NCBI GenBank assembly: GCA_025928585.1
Contig: JAICJG010000004.1
Span: forward strand, 1-57,968
DNA from: Rhodanobacteraceae bacterium
Lineage (GTDB): Bacteria; Pseudomonadota; Gammaproteobacteria; Xanthomonadales; Rhodanobacteraceae
DNA: 57,968 nt
Reading direction: 5' to 3'
Part shown: piece by piece, positions 15,796 through 25,197 of the stretch
How positions within the stretch are numbered: position 1 is the stretch's first letter
How the letters are laid out: every line of letters starts with the position of its first letter
Translations under genes and position numbers: made by a program
The notes under the pieces: generated by a model
Told to the model about the DNA's origin: nothing
The model's input: the letters and a program-made list of their open reading frames with translations, nothing else
Database searches by the model: none

Positions 15796-17109
15796 TTACA
15801 ATTCGCGCAATGCTGCCGTCACCGGCAAGCGCGCGGCGCGCATCGCGGGAAACAAGCCGCCGATGAAGCCGATCGCCAACGCCCATTTGATGCCGTTCCA
15901 CAGCAGCGCGGGCGTCACCCGGAACTGGAACACCACTTGGCTGAAATTTCCCCCCAGGGTGGACGCGGTGTAGCCGTTGAACACCAGCCACACGATCGCG
16001 GCGCCGATCACGCCGCCGAGCAACGCCAGCAGCATGGTTTCCAGCAGCACCGAAACCACCACCGGCAAACCGCGGAACCCGATCGCGCGTAGTGTCGCGA
16101 TTTCGCGCGCGCGGGTGGCGACCGCGGCGTACATGGTGTTGAGCGCGCCGAAGATCGCGCCGATCGCCATGATCACGCCGATGGTGATACCGACCACGCG
16201 GATGACCTTGCTCAGGCCTTCCGACTGCTTGTTGAAGTAATCGCGCGTGGTGCTGACATCCACCTTGATGCGCGGATCGCTCGTCAACGAGGCCTTGAAC
16301 CGGTCGAAGGCTTGCGGTGAGGCCAGGCGGCCGGTCACGGATTCGGCGCTGCTGCCGCGGCGGTAGGCGGACGCCACCGATTTCGAATCACCCCACAATT
16401 CCGATTCGTGGGAGTCGCCGGACGCGAACACCCCCACGATCGTCCATTCCTGCCCGGCCAGCTTCAGTTGCTTGCCGAGATCCAGACCCACGAACTGGCG
16501 CTGCGCGGCCTGGCCGACATCCAACTCGCGAAGGCCGGGCTTGAACTTGCGTCCCGCGACGATCGTCACCTTGGGCCACACCTGCCAGGCTTCGTCGCCG
16601 ACGCCCCGGATCTCGACATTGGCATCGGTGGCGGGATCGCTCTTCCTCGGCACGTTGGCGACCACCACCAGTTCCGCGGACGCAACCGGCTTGCCCTGCG
16701 TGTCCCGCGCGATGCCGGGCGCCTGCTCGATCACGTCGATGTCGTCGCGCGTCAGAACCGAATTGCTTTCTGCGCCCGAACCGCCGCGCAGCACGATCGC
16801 GGTGTCATCGCTGCCGGTCTGCTGGAGCGTGGCGCTCAAACCCTCCCCCATCGCCAGCAACGCCACCAGCACGCCGACCACGCCGGCGATACCGATCACG
16901 ATCACCGCCGTGGAACCCAATCGTTCGGCGAGCGTGCTCAGGCCCACCCGCGTCACCGACAAGGCGCGCCGGCCGCTGCGGCCAATCACCAGCCACAACG
17001 CAAGCAGGATCGCCAGACCCAGGATCACGAACCACGGCAGCAGCGTCCACACGATCAGCCACGCGACCAGGATCGAGAACAAGCCCAGACCAGACAGGAA
17101 TTTTTTCAT
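15796..17109 (-). CDS. ABC transporter permease (FtsX/MacB type), second subunit
   Basis: A 437-residue inner-membrane protein. Two helices lie near the N-terminus (about 8-45), another at about 70-90, then a periplasmic MacB core-like domain to about 300, then three C-terminal helices of the FtsX type. The FtsX signature region is NTMYAAVATRAREIATLRAI. The protein ends at AALREL, as MacB-type permeases often do. It is the last gene of a four-gene operon (adaptor, ATPase, permease, permease), 12 bases after the first permease. The likely role is export or lipid/lipoprotein handling from the periplasmic face by mechanotransmission; no substrate can be named. An extra N-terminal helix pair is unusual compared with standard MacB permeases. 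Confidence 0.85.
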   Translation of the reverse strand: MKKFLSGLGLFSILVAWLIVWTLLPWFVILGLAILLALWLVIGRSGRRALSVTRVGLSTLAERLGSTAVIVIGIAGVVGVLVALLAMGEGLSATLQQTGSDDTAIVLRGGSGAESNSVLTRDDIDVIEQAPGIARDTQGKPVASAELVVVANVPRKSDPATDANVEIRGVGDEAWQVWPKVTIVAGRKFKPGLRELDVGQAAQRQFVGLDLGKQLKLAGQEWTIVGVFASGDSHESELWGDSKSVASAYRRGSSAESVTGRLASPQAFDRFKASLTSDPRIKVDVSTTRDYFNKQSEGLSKVIRVVGITIGVIMAIGAIFGALNTMYAAVATRAREIATLRAIGFRGLPVVVSVLLETMLLALLGGVIGAAIVWLVFNGYTASTLGGNFSQVVFQFRVTPALLWNGIKWALAIGFIGGLFPAMRAARLPVTAALREL

Positions 17110-17121
17110 GACGGGTTTTCC

Positions 17122-18285
17122 TTAGCGTCCCGCGAGCGCATCGACGATCTTCAGTCGCATCCCGCGCAACGCGGGCAATGCGCCGACGAGGATGCCGATC
17201 ACAACCATCAGCACGATGCCTTCGATCCAGCTCGACGCACCGATCGGCGGCAGCTGGATCATGCCGCCGCTGCCCTTGGCCAGCCCGGGCGCGAGGGCAC
17301 TCGCGATCGCCACCCCGATCACACCCCCGAGCAGGAGCAGCAGGATGGATTCGGCCAGCACCAACGCGAGCACGCTGCGATTGGAAAAGCCGATCGTCTT
17401 CAACACCGCCAGTTCCGGGATGCGTTCGCGCACCGCCTGGGCCATCGTGTTGCCGGTCAACAGGATCAGCGTGAAGAACACCGCCGCCATGATCGCCTCG
17501 ACGATCAAGCCGATGTTGCCGACCTGCTTGGCGAACGAGGCGTTGAAGGCATTGGCGGTCTGGGTCTTGGTTTCGTGGTCGGAATTGGCCGACAGCGCGT
17601 CGATGGCGTGCGCTACCTTGTCGGCCTTCTTCGCATCGGCGAGCTTGACCACGTACCAGCCGACTTCGTGCTGACTGTACAGGTTGGCCTCGTCGAAGTA
17701 CTTCCAGTGCAGGAAGAACATCTGGTCGATGCCGTTGGGCGCGTCTTTCGCGGTCTGGTAGATGCCGACGATGGTGAACGGCCAGGTCTTGTCGCCGTTC
17801 TTGCGGGGAAAGATCTGTGATTGCAGTGGAATCTTCTGGCCCACCTTCCAGTGGTAGCGCGCGGCCAGCGCCTCGCCGATCAACGCGCCGTCCTGCGTTT
17901 GGGCAAAAGCCTCGCGCTGCTGGGGCGTCAGCAGGATGTCGGGATTGGTGCCCAGGTAATCCTCGTCCACCGCAAAACTGAAGACGAAGTTCTTCGGCTC
18001 CTGATAGACGCCGCCGAACCAATTCTCGTGCCCGACGCGCTGCACGCCCGGAATCGCGGCGATGCGCGACTTCAGGCTCTCCGGCAGCCCGGTCATGATC
18101 GAGAAGCGCGAAGCCACCACCAGCCGCTCGTTCCCGGCGAGGCTGTTACTGCCGCTGGTGAACGCCACGCGCACCGAGTTCAGCAGGCCGAACAGCAGGA
18201 ACGCGGCCACGATCGAGATCAGCGTGAAGATGGTCCGCGCCTTGCGCCGGAACAGCGCGCTCCAGATCAAATGGAAGTATTTCAT
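17122..18285 (-). CDS. ABC transporter permease (FtsX/MacB type), first subunit
   Basis: A 387-residue FtsX-superfamily permease. The N-terminal membrane helix is at about 18-40, followed by a periplasmic domain of about 230 residues, then three helices from about 265. The signature AQAVRERIPELAVLKTIG, at the cytoplasmic loop after the second helix, contacts the ATPase in this family. Together with the downstream permease it would make a heterodimeric channel. It follows the ATPase gene by 15 bases. Confidence 0.87.
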   Translation of the reverse strand: MKYFHLIWSALFRRKARTIFTLISIVAAFLLFGLLNSVRVAFTSGSNSLAGNERLVVASRFSIMTGLPESLKSRIAAIPGVQRVGHENWFGGVYQEPKNFVFSFAVDEDYLGTNPDILLTPQQREAFAQTQDGALIGEALAARYHWKVGQKIPLQSQIFPRKNGDKTWPFTIVGIYQTAKDAPNGIDQMFFLHWKYFDEANLYSQHEVGWYVVKLADAKKADKVAHAIDALSANSDHETKTQTANAFNASFAKQVGNIGLIVEAIMAAVFFTLILLTGNTMAQAVRERIPELAVLKTIGFSNRSVLALVLAESILLLLLGGVIGVAIASALAPGLAKGSGGMIQLPPIGASSWIEGIVLMVVIGILVGALPALRGMRLKIVDALAGR

Positions 18286-18300
18286 GATGCGCTCCCGCGC

Positions 18301-19041
18301 TCAGGCCAGATGCTGCTGCTCCACCAACGTGCCCTTGTCCAGGTGCAGGGTATGGCTTGCGTATTCGGCGGCCTTGGGATCGTGCGTCACCATCACGATG
18401 GTCTTGCCGTGTTCGCGGTTCAGCCGTTGCAGCAACGTCAGGACCTCTTCGGCGGATTGACGGTCGAGGTCACCGGTCGGCTCGTCGCACACCAGCAAGG
18501 TCGGATCCGACACGATCGCACGCGCGATCGCGACCCGCTGCTGCTGGCCGCCCGAAAGTTCGCCCGGCTTGTGGGTGGCCCGATCGGCGAGCCCGACCAG
18601 TTGCAGGGCGATGGCGGCGTTCTTCCTGCGCCTGGCGCCCGGCAGCCGCGTCAGCAGCAGCGGCAGTTCCACGTTCTTCTGCGCGCTGAGCCCCGGCATC
18701 AGGTTGTAGAACTGGAAGACGAAACCGACGTTGGACGCCCGCCAGCGCGCGAGCGGGCCTTCGCCCATCTGGTCGATGCGCTTGCCATCGACGGCAATGC
18801 TGCCTTCGGTCGCCGAATCGAGGCCGCCGATCAGGTTGAGCAGCGTGGTCTTGCCGGAACCCGAGGGCCCCATCAAGGCGAGAAAATCGCCGCGCCCGAT
18901 GTCGAGATCGATGTGGTGAAGCACCTCGAGTCTCTGCTTGCCGCGCGCGTAGGTCTTGGAAACGCCGCGGATACGGACCAACGGTTGTCCGTCACCTTGC
19001 GTCGGGTTGCTTTCTTGCACTTCCGCGACTGCTGCGTTCAT
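18301..19041 (-). CDS. ABC transporter ATP-binding protein (MacB/LolD type)
   Basis: A 246-residue ATPase that would power the two permeases. The motifs are Walker [10 protein letters not shown], signature LSGGQQQR, Walker [13 protein letters not shown] and the switch histidine in MVTHD. The ATG at 19041 is chosen because AGGAG lies six bases upstream. The frame remains open further upstream only because it crosses the palindromic repeat at 19060-19184. In MacB the ATPase and permease are fused; here they are separate genes. Confidence 0.92.
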   Translation of the reverse strand: MNAAVAEVQESNPTQGDGQPLVRIRGVSKTYARGKQRLEVLHHIDLDIGRGDFLALMGPSGSGKTTLLNLIGGLDSATEGSIAVDGKRIDQMGEGPLARWRASNVGFVFQFYNLMPGLSAQKNVELPLLLTRLPGARRRKNAAIALQLVGLADRATHKPGELSGGQQQRVAIARAIVSDPTLLVCDEPTGDLDRQSAEEVLTLLQRLNREHGKTIVMVTHDPKAAEYASHTLHLDKGTLVEQQHLA

Positions 19042-19059
19042 CGTGGTCTCCTGGCATTG

Positions 19060-19184
19060 GGACCCCTCTCCTGCCGGGAGAGGGGCAGCGGTGAGAGTAC
19101 GAACCTTGCGCAACATGCAGTCTCGCGAGCCCGAACCCTCATCCGGCCCTTCGGGCCACCTCTCCCGGAGGGAGAAGGAAACAT
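19060..19184. repeat. Two-part REP-like palindromic element
   Basis: It starts with a ctctcctgccgggagag hairpin, has a spacer of about 50 bases, then accctcatccggcccttc and a second hairpin ctcccggagggag. It fills nearly the whole 142-base gap between the adaptor and ATPase genes of one operon, so it may affect their relative expression by stabilising or processing the transcript. It has the same architecture as the copy inside E2 at 321-417. Confidence 0.8.
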
Positions 19185-20431
19185 CAATCACTACCACCCG
19201 CCTTCACCTGCACCTTCTCGCCATCGCGCAGATCCTTCGGCGGCGCCTTCACCACTTCCGCGCCTGCGCTGATGCCGGCGAGGACCTGCTTCATGTCGGA
19301 GAAATCGCCGCCGGTGGTGACGGGCGTGCGCTCGGCGCGGCCGTTCTTCACCACGAACACCACGTCCTGCCCGTTGCGCTGTAGCACCGCCGATTTCGGC
19401 ACCAGTACGCCGGGCAACGATTTGCTGTTCTTGCCGGATTTTTCCAGGAACGATACCCGCACCCCCATCTGCGGAATGATGCGGGGATCCTTCTGGTCCA
19501 GCGCGATGCGAACCTTGACCGTGGCCTTGCTCTTGTCCGCACTCGGGATGATCGCGATCACGTGCGCGGGTATCTTCCAGTCGGGATAGGCATCCAGGAT
19601 CGCCTCGACCGGCATGCGCCGCTTGACGCGGCTGATATAGGCCTCGTTGACGTCGACATCGACTTCCAGCGAATTCATGTCCACGATGGTGGCGAGACCA
19701 CCGGCGATGCCGCCGCCCCCCGCGGTGTACGGCGACACGATCTCGCCCACCTCCGCGGCCTTGTCGGTTACAACCCCCGAGAACGGCGCGCGGATGATGG
19801 TGAAGTCCCGGTTGACTTGCGCCGCCTGCACCTGGTCTTTCGCCGCCTGCGCCTGCCTGACCGCGACGTCGAGTGCGGCCATGTCGGTGGCGACCTGGGT
19901 GTTGGCCTGCTCGGCGTCCTGCTTCGAAACGTAGCCACGTGCCACCACTTCGTTCATGCGCCCGGCGTTGGCGCGGTCCTGCCTCAGGATCGCGCGCGCT
20001 TTCACGACACCCGCTTGCGCGGCCGCGTATTGCGCCTTGGTCGAGTCCAGTTGGGCCTGATAGGCGGTGGGATCGAGCCGCGCCAGGATCTGCCCCTTGT
20101 CGACGTGCTCGCCCTCCTCGACCGAAACCTGCGTCAAGGTGCCGATGATCTGCGCCGAAATGGTCGCCTGCCGCCGCGCCACCACGTAGCCGGTCGCCTG
20201 CAGCACCGCGGCATCATTGCCCGCGGACGACAGCGCGACGGCCGTCGCGGTCTCTACCGGCACCGCCCGCGGGCGCAGCACGACTGCCGCGACAGCCGCC
20301 GCGGCCAGAACCACCACCATGACCGCCACGATCCAGGGCCAACGCGGACCGCGCGAGCCACCGCCGTCGCGCTGGGCGCTGTCGATCCGCAGTTCGTGGA
20401 GAAGATCCTTGCCAGAATCGCCGTTGCGCAC
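19184..20431 (-). CDS. Membrane fusion protein (MacA/HlyD type) of the ABC exporter
   Basis: A periplasmic adaptor of 415 residues linking the inner-membrane ABC transporter to an outer-membrane channel. One N-terminal membrane anchor lies at about 32-52. The barrel-sandwich start TISAQIIGTLTQVSVEEGEHV is split by a coiled-coil hairpin of about 90 residues rich in Q, A and K. The lipoyl-like half FTIIRAPFSGVVTDKAAEVG and beta-barrel and membrane-proximal domains follow to the C-terminus. The start is a GTG at 20431. It is first in the operon. No outer-membrane channel gene is present nearby, so a TolC-like partner elsewhere is likely. Confidence 0.88.
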   Translation of the reverse strand: MRNGDSGKDLLHELRIDSAQRDGGGSRGPRWPWIVAVMVVVLAAAAVAAVVLRPRAVPVETATAVALSSAGNDAAVLQATGYVVARRQATISAQIIGTLTQVSVEEGEHVDKGQILARLDPTAYQAQLDSTKAQYAAAQAGVVKARAILRQDRANAGRMNEVVARGYVSKQDAEQANTQVATDMAALDVAVRQAQAAKDQVQAAQVNRDFTIIRAPFSGVVTDKAAEVGEIVSPYTAGGGGIAGGLATIVDMNSLEVDVDVNEAYISRVKRRMPVEAILDAYPDWKIPAHVIAIIPSADKSKATVKVRIALDQKDPRIIPQMGVRVSFLEKSGKNSKSLPGVLVPKSAVLQRNGQDVVFVVKNGRAERTPVTTGGDFSDMKQVLAGISAGAEVVKAPPKDLRDGEKVQVKAGGSD

Positions 20432-20633
20432 CTGTCGCCCCCGCTGCGAGCCAAGCCGGTTGGCCGCGCCAGTCTGCCACAGTTTGGCTGTCCGGCCGCC
20501 AGCCGGTTAGCGGCAGTCATCAAGCATCGAGGTTGACAGCTGTCACTGTCACCCGTCGTCGACCGGCTCGGCCACTCCGCGCAGCGCTTGCGCGGCGACG
20601 CCGAGTGTTGCCTTTGCGGAGGGTTGGATTTCC

Positions 20634-21401
20634 GTGCGCTCGGGGCGGCCTTTCGCCGCTGGCAAGGACGAGCTGATTGCGGGCGTCGGCGCCGCACGTG
20701 GCTTCGTGGCACTCGATACCGGTGCAACCACCTCGATTCACAAAAACCCATGGCACGTCAGCGGTGAATTCGCTGCCAACGGCGGATTCTGGGAGTCGGA
20801 ACTGTGGACCGACTTGGCCGCCCTGCAGTCCGCCTACCACGCGCAGGGCGCGCTGACTTGCCTGTGGGTGAAGCTGACCTCGCCCGCGGCGTTCGAGGAG
20901 TTCAAGGAGGCGCACGACAACCCGCAAACCCAGGGGCTGCACGCGGTGCGCCAACGGGACTACTACACCGGCCAAACGGAGTTCCTGAAATACCTCGTCA
21001 CCACGGCGGCGGAAGGCGTTTCCGCATTACTCGGGTTGGGCGCGGTCCTCGCCATCACCAATGCACTCGGCATGGCGCTGGATGCGCGCAGGCGCGAGCT
21101 CGCGATCCAGCGAGCGCTTGGCTGTCGCCGCGGAGCGCTGGCGGTGGCACTGCTGGTCGAAGTGCTTGTGATTGGCGCGGTATGCGCGGCCGCAGCGGTG
21201 CTGGTGGCGTGGCTCGCGGTGAACGGTCACGAAGTCGGGTCCTCCACAGGCGGCTCGGCGATCGAATTCCGGATGCACGTCGGGACAGGCGTCGCCGGCT
21301 GGACGTTCGCGTATGTGTTGATCTTGGGCGTGCTGGGCGCGCTGTGGCCCGTCGTCCGCGCGCTACGGGCACCGCTGACCAAGGCACTGCAGGACGAATA
21401 A
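20634..21401 (+). pseudogene. 5'-truncated ABC permease (FtsX type), paralogue of the adjacent operon
   Basis: The 255 codons align by eye with the C-terminal two thirds of the permease at 15796-17109: RSGRPFAAGKDELIAGVGAARGF, split as RSGRPFAAG and DELIAGVG, against AGRKFKPGLRELDVGQ; GFWESELWTDL against DSHESELWGDS; and the FtsX signature LGMALDARRRELAIQRALG. The three C-terminal helices and the end TKALQDE are intact. The N-terminal helix and first part of the periplasmic domain are missing. Resemblance seems to extend a little upstream in frame to about 20595. It lies divergent from the adaptor gene at 202 bases. Without its first helix it is unlikely to function alone. No ATPase is next to it. 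Confidence 0.75.
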
Positions 21402-21458
21402 CCCATCCATCGGGCCGGGCGGCGCCTACAATCACCCATTCCTTGCGAGTTGCAGCCG

Positions 21459-22148
21459 ATGGCCTTCGTGTTCGATCTTCCGTCCATTCCCGCTACCCGC
21501 ATTGCCGGTAGCGACGCGCGATTCGCCGTGCACCGCATCTACTGCATCGGCCGCAACTACGCCGAGCATGCGAGGGAAATGGGCGCGCAGGCCGTGAGCC
21601 GGGACCATCCGGTGTTCTTCATGAAGCCGGCGGACGCGATCGTTCCGGAAGGCGGCGAAATTCCGTATCCCTCCGCCACGCGCGAACTGCACCACGAGGT
21701 CGAAATGGTGGTGGCACTCTCGGGTGGCGGGCGCGACATCGCGCCGGCGCGCGCGCTCGATTGCGTGTTCGGCTACGGGGTGGGCCTCGACCTCACCCGC
21801 CGCGACCTGCAGGCGGCGATGAAGGCGAAGGGACTGCCGTGGGATGTCGCCAAGGGCTTCGATGGATCGGCGCCCGTGTCGGTCTTGCGCGCGGCAACCG
21901 AAATCGGGCACCCGCAACACGCGCGCCTGTCGCTCGAGGTGAATGGCGAGGTCCGCCAGGACGCGGACATCGCCGACATGATCTTCGCGGTGCCGGAGCT
22001 CATTGCCGAGCTCTCGAAATTGTTCGAGCTGAAGGCCGGCGATTTGATCTTCACGGGCACGCCGGCGGGCGTCGGTCCGCTGGAACGGGGCGACACGTTT
22101 CGCGCATCCTTGCAGGGGATCGCCGAGCTCGCGGGCCGCGTCACTTGA
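21459..22148 (+). CDS. Fumarylacetoacetate hydrolase-family protein (fumarylpyruvate hydrolase-like)
   Basis: A 229-residue single-domain FAH-fold enzyme. The fold starts at [16 protein letters not shown]. Metal ligands come from the [10 protein letters not shown] segment (two glutamates) and the downstream [10 protein letters not shown] aspartate. The end [17 protein letters not shown] is highly typical. Relatives hydrolyse fumarylpyruvate or decarboxylate or hydrolyse other 3-oxoacids, so the substrate is uncertain. Its size and motifs separate it from FahA at 9791. A TTG nine bases upstream could extend it by three residues. Confidence 0.85.
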   Translation: MAFVFDLPSIPATRIAGSDARFAVHRIYCIGRNYAEHAREMGAQAVSRDHPVFFMKPADAIVPEGGEIPYPSATRELHHEVEMVVALSGGGRDIAPARALDCVFGYGVGLDLTRRDLQAAMKAKGLPWDVAKGFDGSAPVSVLRAATEIGHPQHARLSLEVNGEVRQDADIADMIFAVPELIAELSKLFELKAGDLIFTGTPAGVGPLERGDTFRASLQGIAELAGRVT

Positions 22149-22246
22149 CCTTCCATCCGCTTGCGCGCCCCCGGCGAAAGTGCCTAAATGGGCGCGCCGC
22201 GAGGGGCCGGTGAAGTTTGCGCCCACTTCAGCAGGAGGACTCCGCA

Positions 22247-22648
22247 ATGAGCTTTGCGAAAGACTTCAAGGCGTTCATCATGCGCGGCAACGTGCTCGAC
22301 CTCGCCGTTGCGGTGGTCATCGGCGCCGCGTTCGGCAAGGTCGTCACCTCGCTGGTCAACGACATCATCATGCCGCCGGTCGGGCTGCTGGTGGGCGGCG
22401 TCGACTTCTCGAAACTGAAATACATCATCAAGAATTCACCCGATCCCAAGAAAGTCGTCTCCATCAACTACGGGACCTTCGTCAACACCATCATCACGTT
22501 CCTGATCATCGCGTTCGCGGTGTTCCTCGTGATCTGGCTGGTCAAGCACGTGATGCCCAAGAAGGGGGTGCCGCCGCCACCGGTGACGCCGCCCGAGGTG
22601 GTGCTGCTCACCGAAATCCGCGATCTCCTGAAACAACCGCAGCGTTGA
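22247..22648 (+). CDS. mscL: Large-conductance mechanosensitive channel
   Basis: A 133-residue inner-membrane channel that opens on hypo-osmotic shock. It begins [20 protein letters not shown]. The first helix is [19 protein letters not shown] with the pore-lining glycines and the following NDIIMPPVG. The second helix is [20 protein letters not shown]. The C-terminal cytoplasmic helix has the motif TEIRDLL. A strong AGGAGG precedes the ATG. The macro-domain gene starts 32 bases after the stop, so the two probably share a transcript. Confidence 0.97.
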   Translation: MSFAKDFKAFIMRGNVLDLAVAVVIGAAFGKVVTSLVNDIIMPPVGLLVGGVDFSKLKYIIKNSPDPKKVVSINYGTFVNTIITFLIIAFAVFLVIWLVKHVMPKKGVPPPPVTPPEVVLLTEIRDLLKQPQR

Positions 22649-22680
22649 GGCCCCGAGGCGCACGCCCCGGGGAGCCACGG

Positions 22681-23268
22681 ATGGCAGGGCTGGCAACCCA
22701 CGACCCCGCCGCCGCCATGTCCATCGAGATCGTCCAGACCGACATCACCACCTTGCGCGTCGATGCGATCGTCAACGCAGCGAATGAGGCGCTACGTGGC
22801 GGCGGCGGGGTCGACGGAGCCATCCACCGCGCCGCGGGACCGGGATTGCTCGACGCGTGCCGGGCGCTCCCAGAGCTGCGGGCCGGCGTGCGTTGCCCGG
22901 TGGGAGCGGCGCGCATCACGAAGGGTTTCGGCCTGCCCGTGCGGTTCGTCGTGCATACGGTGGGTCCGGTCTGGCGCGGTGGCGGGGACGGCGAACCGGA
23001 GTTGCTCGCGAGGTGCCATCGCAACGTGCTCGCGCTCGCGCGCCAACACGGCGTCGACAGCATCGCGTTTCCCGCGATCAGCTGCGGCGTGTACGGCTAC
23101 CCGCGCGACGCCGCGGCGGGCGTGGCGATGGCGGTGCTGGGCGAAGAGCAGCATCGGGCACGCACGCCGCGCCGGATCGTCCTGTGCGCGTTCGACGCCG
23201 GGATGGCCGAAGCCTGGCAAGCCGCGGCACGGCGATTGCACGTCGCAATCCTTGACGGACCCAGGTAG
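22681..23268 (+). CDS. Macro-domain protein (O-acetyl-ADP-ribose deacetylase-like)
   Basis: A 195-residue ADP-ribose-binding macro domain, probably hydrolysing O-acetyl-ADP-ribose or ADP-ribosyl groups (YmdB/MacroD type). The signature is [20 protein letters not shown], followed by [13 protein letters not shown] with the catalytic aspartate at the GGGVDGAI turn. The second ligand loop is [16 protein letters not shown]. The start at 22681 is chosen because GGGAG lies six bases upstream. An internal ATG at 22717 begins right at the domain. Convergent batD ends 84 bases beyond the stop. Confidence 0.9.
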   Translation: MAGLATHDPAAAMSIEIVQTDITTLRVDAIVNAANEALRGGGGVDGAIHRAAGPGLLDACRALPELRAGVRCPVGAARITKGFGLPVRFVVHTVGPVWRGGGDGEPELLARCHRNVLALARQHGVDSIAFPAISCGVYGYPRDAAAGVAMAVLGEEQHRARTPRRIVLCAFDAGMAEAWQAAARRLHVAILDGPR

Positions 23269-23352
23269 GGGCGCCGCCTTGTGCTGTTGCGCGCCGTTCC
23301 TGCAAAGGGTGGCAGGCGGAACAAGGAGCAGGCGCTTCGCGCAGGCCGATTC

Positions 23353-25197
23353 CTACAGCGGATAGAGCGGCGGCAACGCTTGTTCCGGCCGGCCGGGTTG
23401 GTCGCCGCCACGCCATTCGAACCCGTGCGCGAATGCCTGCAACACGGCGGCACAGGCGGCCGCTGCATCGACGTCCCGCCAGCGCGCCTGCTGCAATGCC
23501 TCCAGGGCTGCACGCTGGGCAGGAGCGGAAAGCGCGTCGCGCAGCGCACCGATGTTGACGATGCCGCTGCGGGATGCCCGGCCCCATGCCAGCAAACCGC
23601 GTTCGCAGCTCGCCGCATCACCGGCGCGTGCTGCGGCGAGGGCCTCCTGTTGCAACGCTTTCGGGTCGGTCCGTGCATCCGCCGGTACGGCTCGCGGCTG
23701 CGCGCCGGCGCGCCTGGACGGCTGCGCCGGGACGGGCCCGGGAGTGTTGGTTTCCGCAGCGCCCCTCGCAAGCACCGCCGCCGAAGCGCGCCGTCGCGAC
23801 AACAGCCACCACGCGGCACCAGCCACGACCAGCAACGCCCACAGGCCCAAGCTCGCGATCGCGATGTCCTGCCACGCGGGACTCGAAGCCGGGGCCGCAT
23901 CCGGCACCGGCCCCGCCTTCGCGAGCGACGCGCTGGTCGCGCTGGTCGCGGTGGGAGTCGGCACCGCTGCGGGCGGCGGCGCCGGAGTCGATGATGCGGC
24001 CACAACCCCGCTGACCTGCAGCGTGTGCGCCGGCACCTTCGCCTGTTCGGGACGATTTTGCGCGACGTTCCACCAGGTGAGCGTGATCGCTGGAATCGTG
24101 AGCTTGCCGTTTTGCTCCGGCACGATCGCGAAACTGCGCGTGCGCATTCCCTGCAGCCACTTGCCACTGTCGTCGGTGGAGTCGCGGGTCTGGTCGGGGT
24201 AGACGCGGGCGCCCTGGATGGGCGGAAGTTCGGGCTCCGGCAGCGCATCCGCCGGTTGCCCGCTGGCCCGGATGCTGAGCGTGAGCGTCAACGGCGTTCC
24301 GGCCTCCACTTTGCCATTGCCGGGAAGGCCGGAAAGCTGTAGCTCCACGCTGCGGGCCGGCAACCACGGCTTGCCGGCTTTGGCCGGCGGCGCACGGGCA
24401 TCGATCCGGGCCACCGGCGCCGCCGCGCGCACCGCGCCGCCGAACCCCTGCGCCGGCGCGTTCAACAACGCATTCGGATTGTTCAGGAGCGCGTTCGGGT
24501 TGTTGAACCAGGCGTTGGGAAGGCCGGGGCCGAGGCGCCGCCCCTGGAACACCGGCCCTTGCACGCTGATCCCGCCGCTGCGCTGCGGGATCAACGCCCA
24601 GCTACGCTCGATGACCTTGTAGGTGTAACCGTCGCGCTGGGTGACGTAGCGGTGGTCGCGGTCGAGTTGGATCAGCCGTGCGCCATCGGCCGTGGGATCG
24701 CTCAAGGCACCATCGACGCCGGGCAGGTAGAACAGCCGCACCGTGTAGACGGTCTGCTGGCCGACCCAGGGCGAACTCGACAGCACGCTCGTCTCCATGA
24801 AAACGGGATCGCCGACGTGGCCGGTGCCGCCGCTGGGCGCTGCACCCACCGCAAGCGTCAATTGCGGGGTGCGCCCGCCGCCGACGGTGAGCGGGGGAAT
24901 CTCCAGGGTTCCGGTGTGCCGGGGTTTCAGCGCGACGCCGAGCTGCTCGGTGCTGGTGGTCTTGCCGTTCATGATCTCGAGGCTGCGGGAACGCGAAGTG
25001 CCGAGCACCTCGAAGTCCTTCTGCAGCGGCGCCAGGTCCGGATTCCCGAGCGGCCCCGTGGACTGGATGTTGAGGGTGACGGTGTCGCCGAGGCTCGCGT
25101 GGTCGCGGTCGAGGAATGCGCGCACTGTCGCCGCCTGCGCGAGCGGCGCCAGCACGACCAGCAGCAGCCACAGCACCACCGACCGGCGCATCGTCAT
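23353..25197 (-). CDS. batD: BatD-like oxygen tolerance protein
   Basis: A 614-residue envelope protein: signal peptide (RSVVLWLLLVVLAPLAQA), periplasmic beta-sandwich repeats typical of BatD, one membrane helix at about residues 430-455, and a cytoplasmic tail with an Ala/Pro-rich linker. The linker between beta domains contains a short tandem repeat N-N-P-N-A-L-L, encoded near 24465-24510. Bat proteins were linked to aerotolerance in Bacteroides; here the biochemical role is unknown. The ATG overlaps the stop of the BatB/C gene by four bases (ATGA). It is the last gene of the MoxR-Bat cluster. A downstream terminator is not obvious. Confidence 0.83.
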   Translation of the reverse strand: MTMRRSVVLWLLLVVLAPLAQAATVRAFLDRDHASLGDTVTLNIQSTGPLGNPDLAPLQKDFEVLGTSRSRSLEIMNGKTTSTEQLGVALKPRHTGTLEIPPLTVGGGRTPQLTLAVGAAPSGGTGHVGDPVFMETSVLSSSPWVGQQTVYTVRLFYLPGVDGALSDPTADGARLIQLDRDHRYVTQRDGYTYKVIERSWALIPQRSGGISVQGPVFQGRRLGPGLPNAWFNNPNALLNNPNALLNAPAQGFGGAVRAAAPVARIDARAPPAKAGKPWLPARSVELQLSGLPGNGKVEAGTPLTLTLSIRASGQPADALPEPELPPIQGARVYPDQTRDSTDDSGKWLQGMRTRSFAIVPEQNGKLTIPAITLTWWNVAQNRPEQAKVPAHTLQVSGVVAASSTPAPPPAAVPTPTATSATSASLAKAGPVPDAAPASSPAWQDIAIASLGLWALLVVAGAAWWLLSRRRASAAVLARGAAETNTPGPVPAQPSRRAGAQPRAVPADARTDPKALQQEALAAARAGDAASCERGLLAWGRASRSGIVNIGALRDALSAPAQRAALEALQQARWRDVDAAAACAAVLQAFAHGFEWRGGDQPGRPEQALPPLYPL

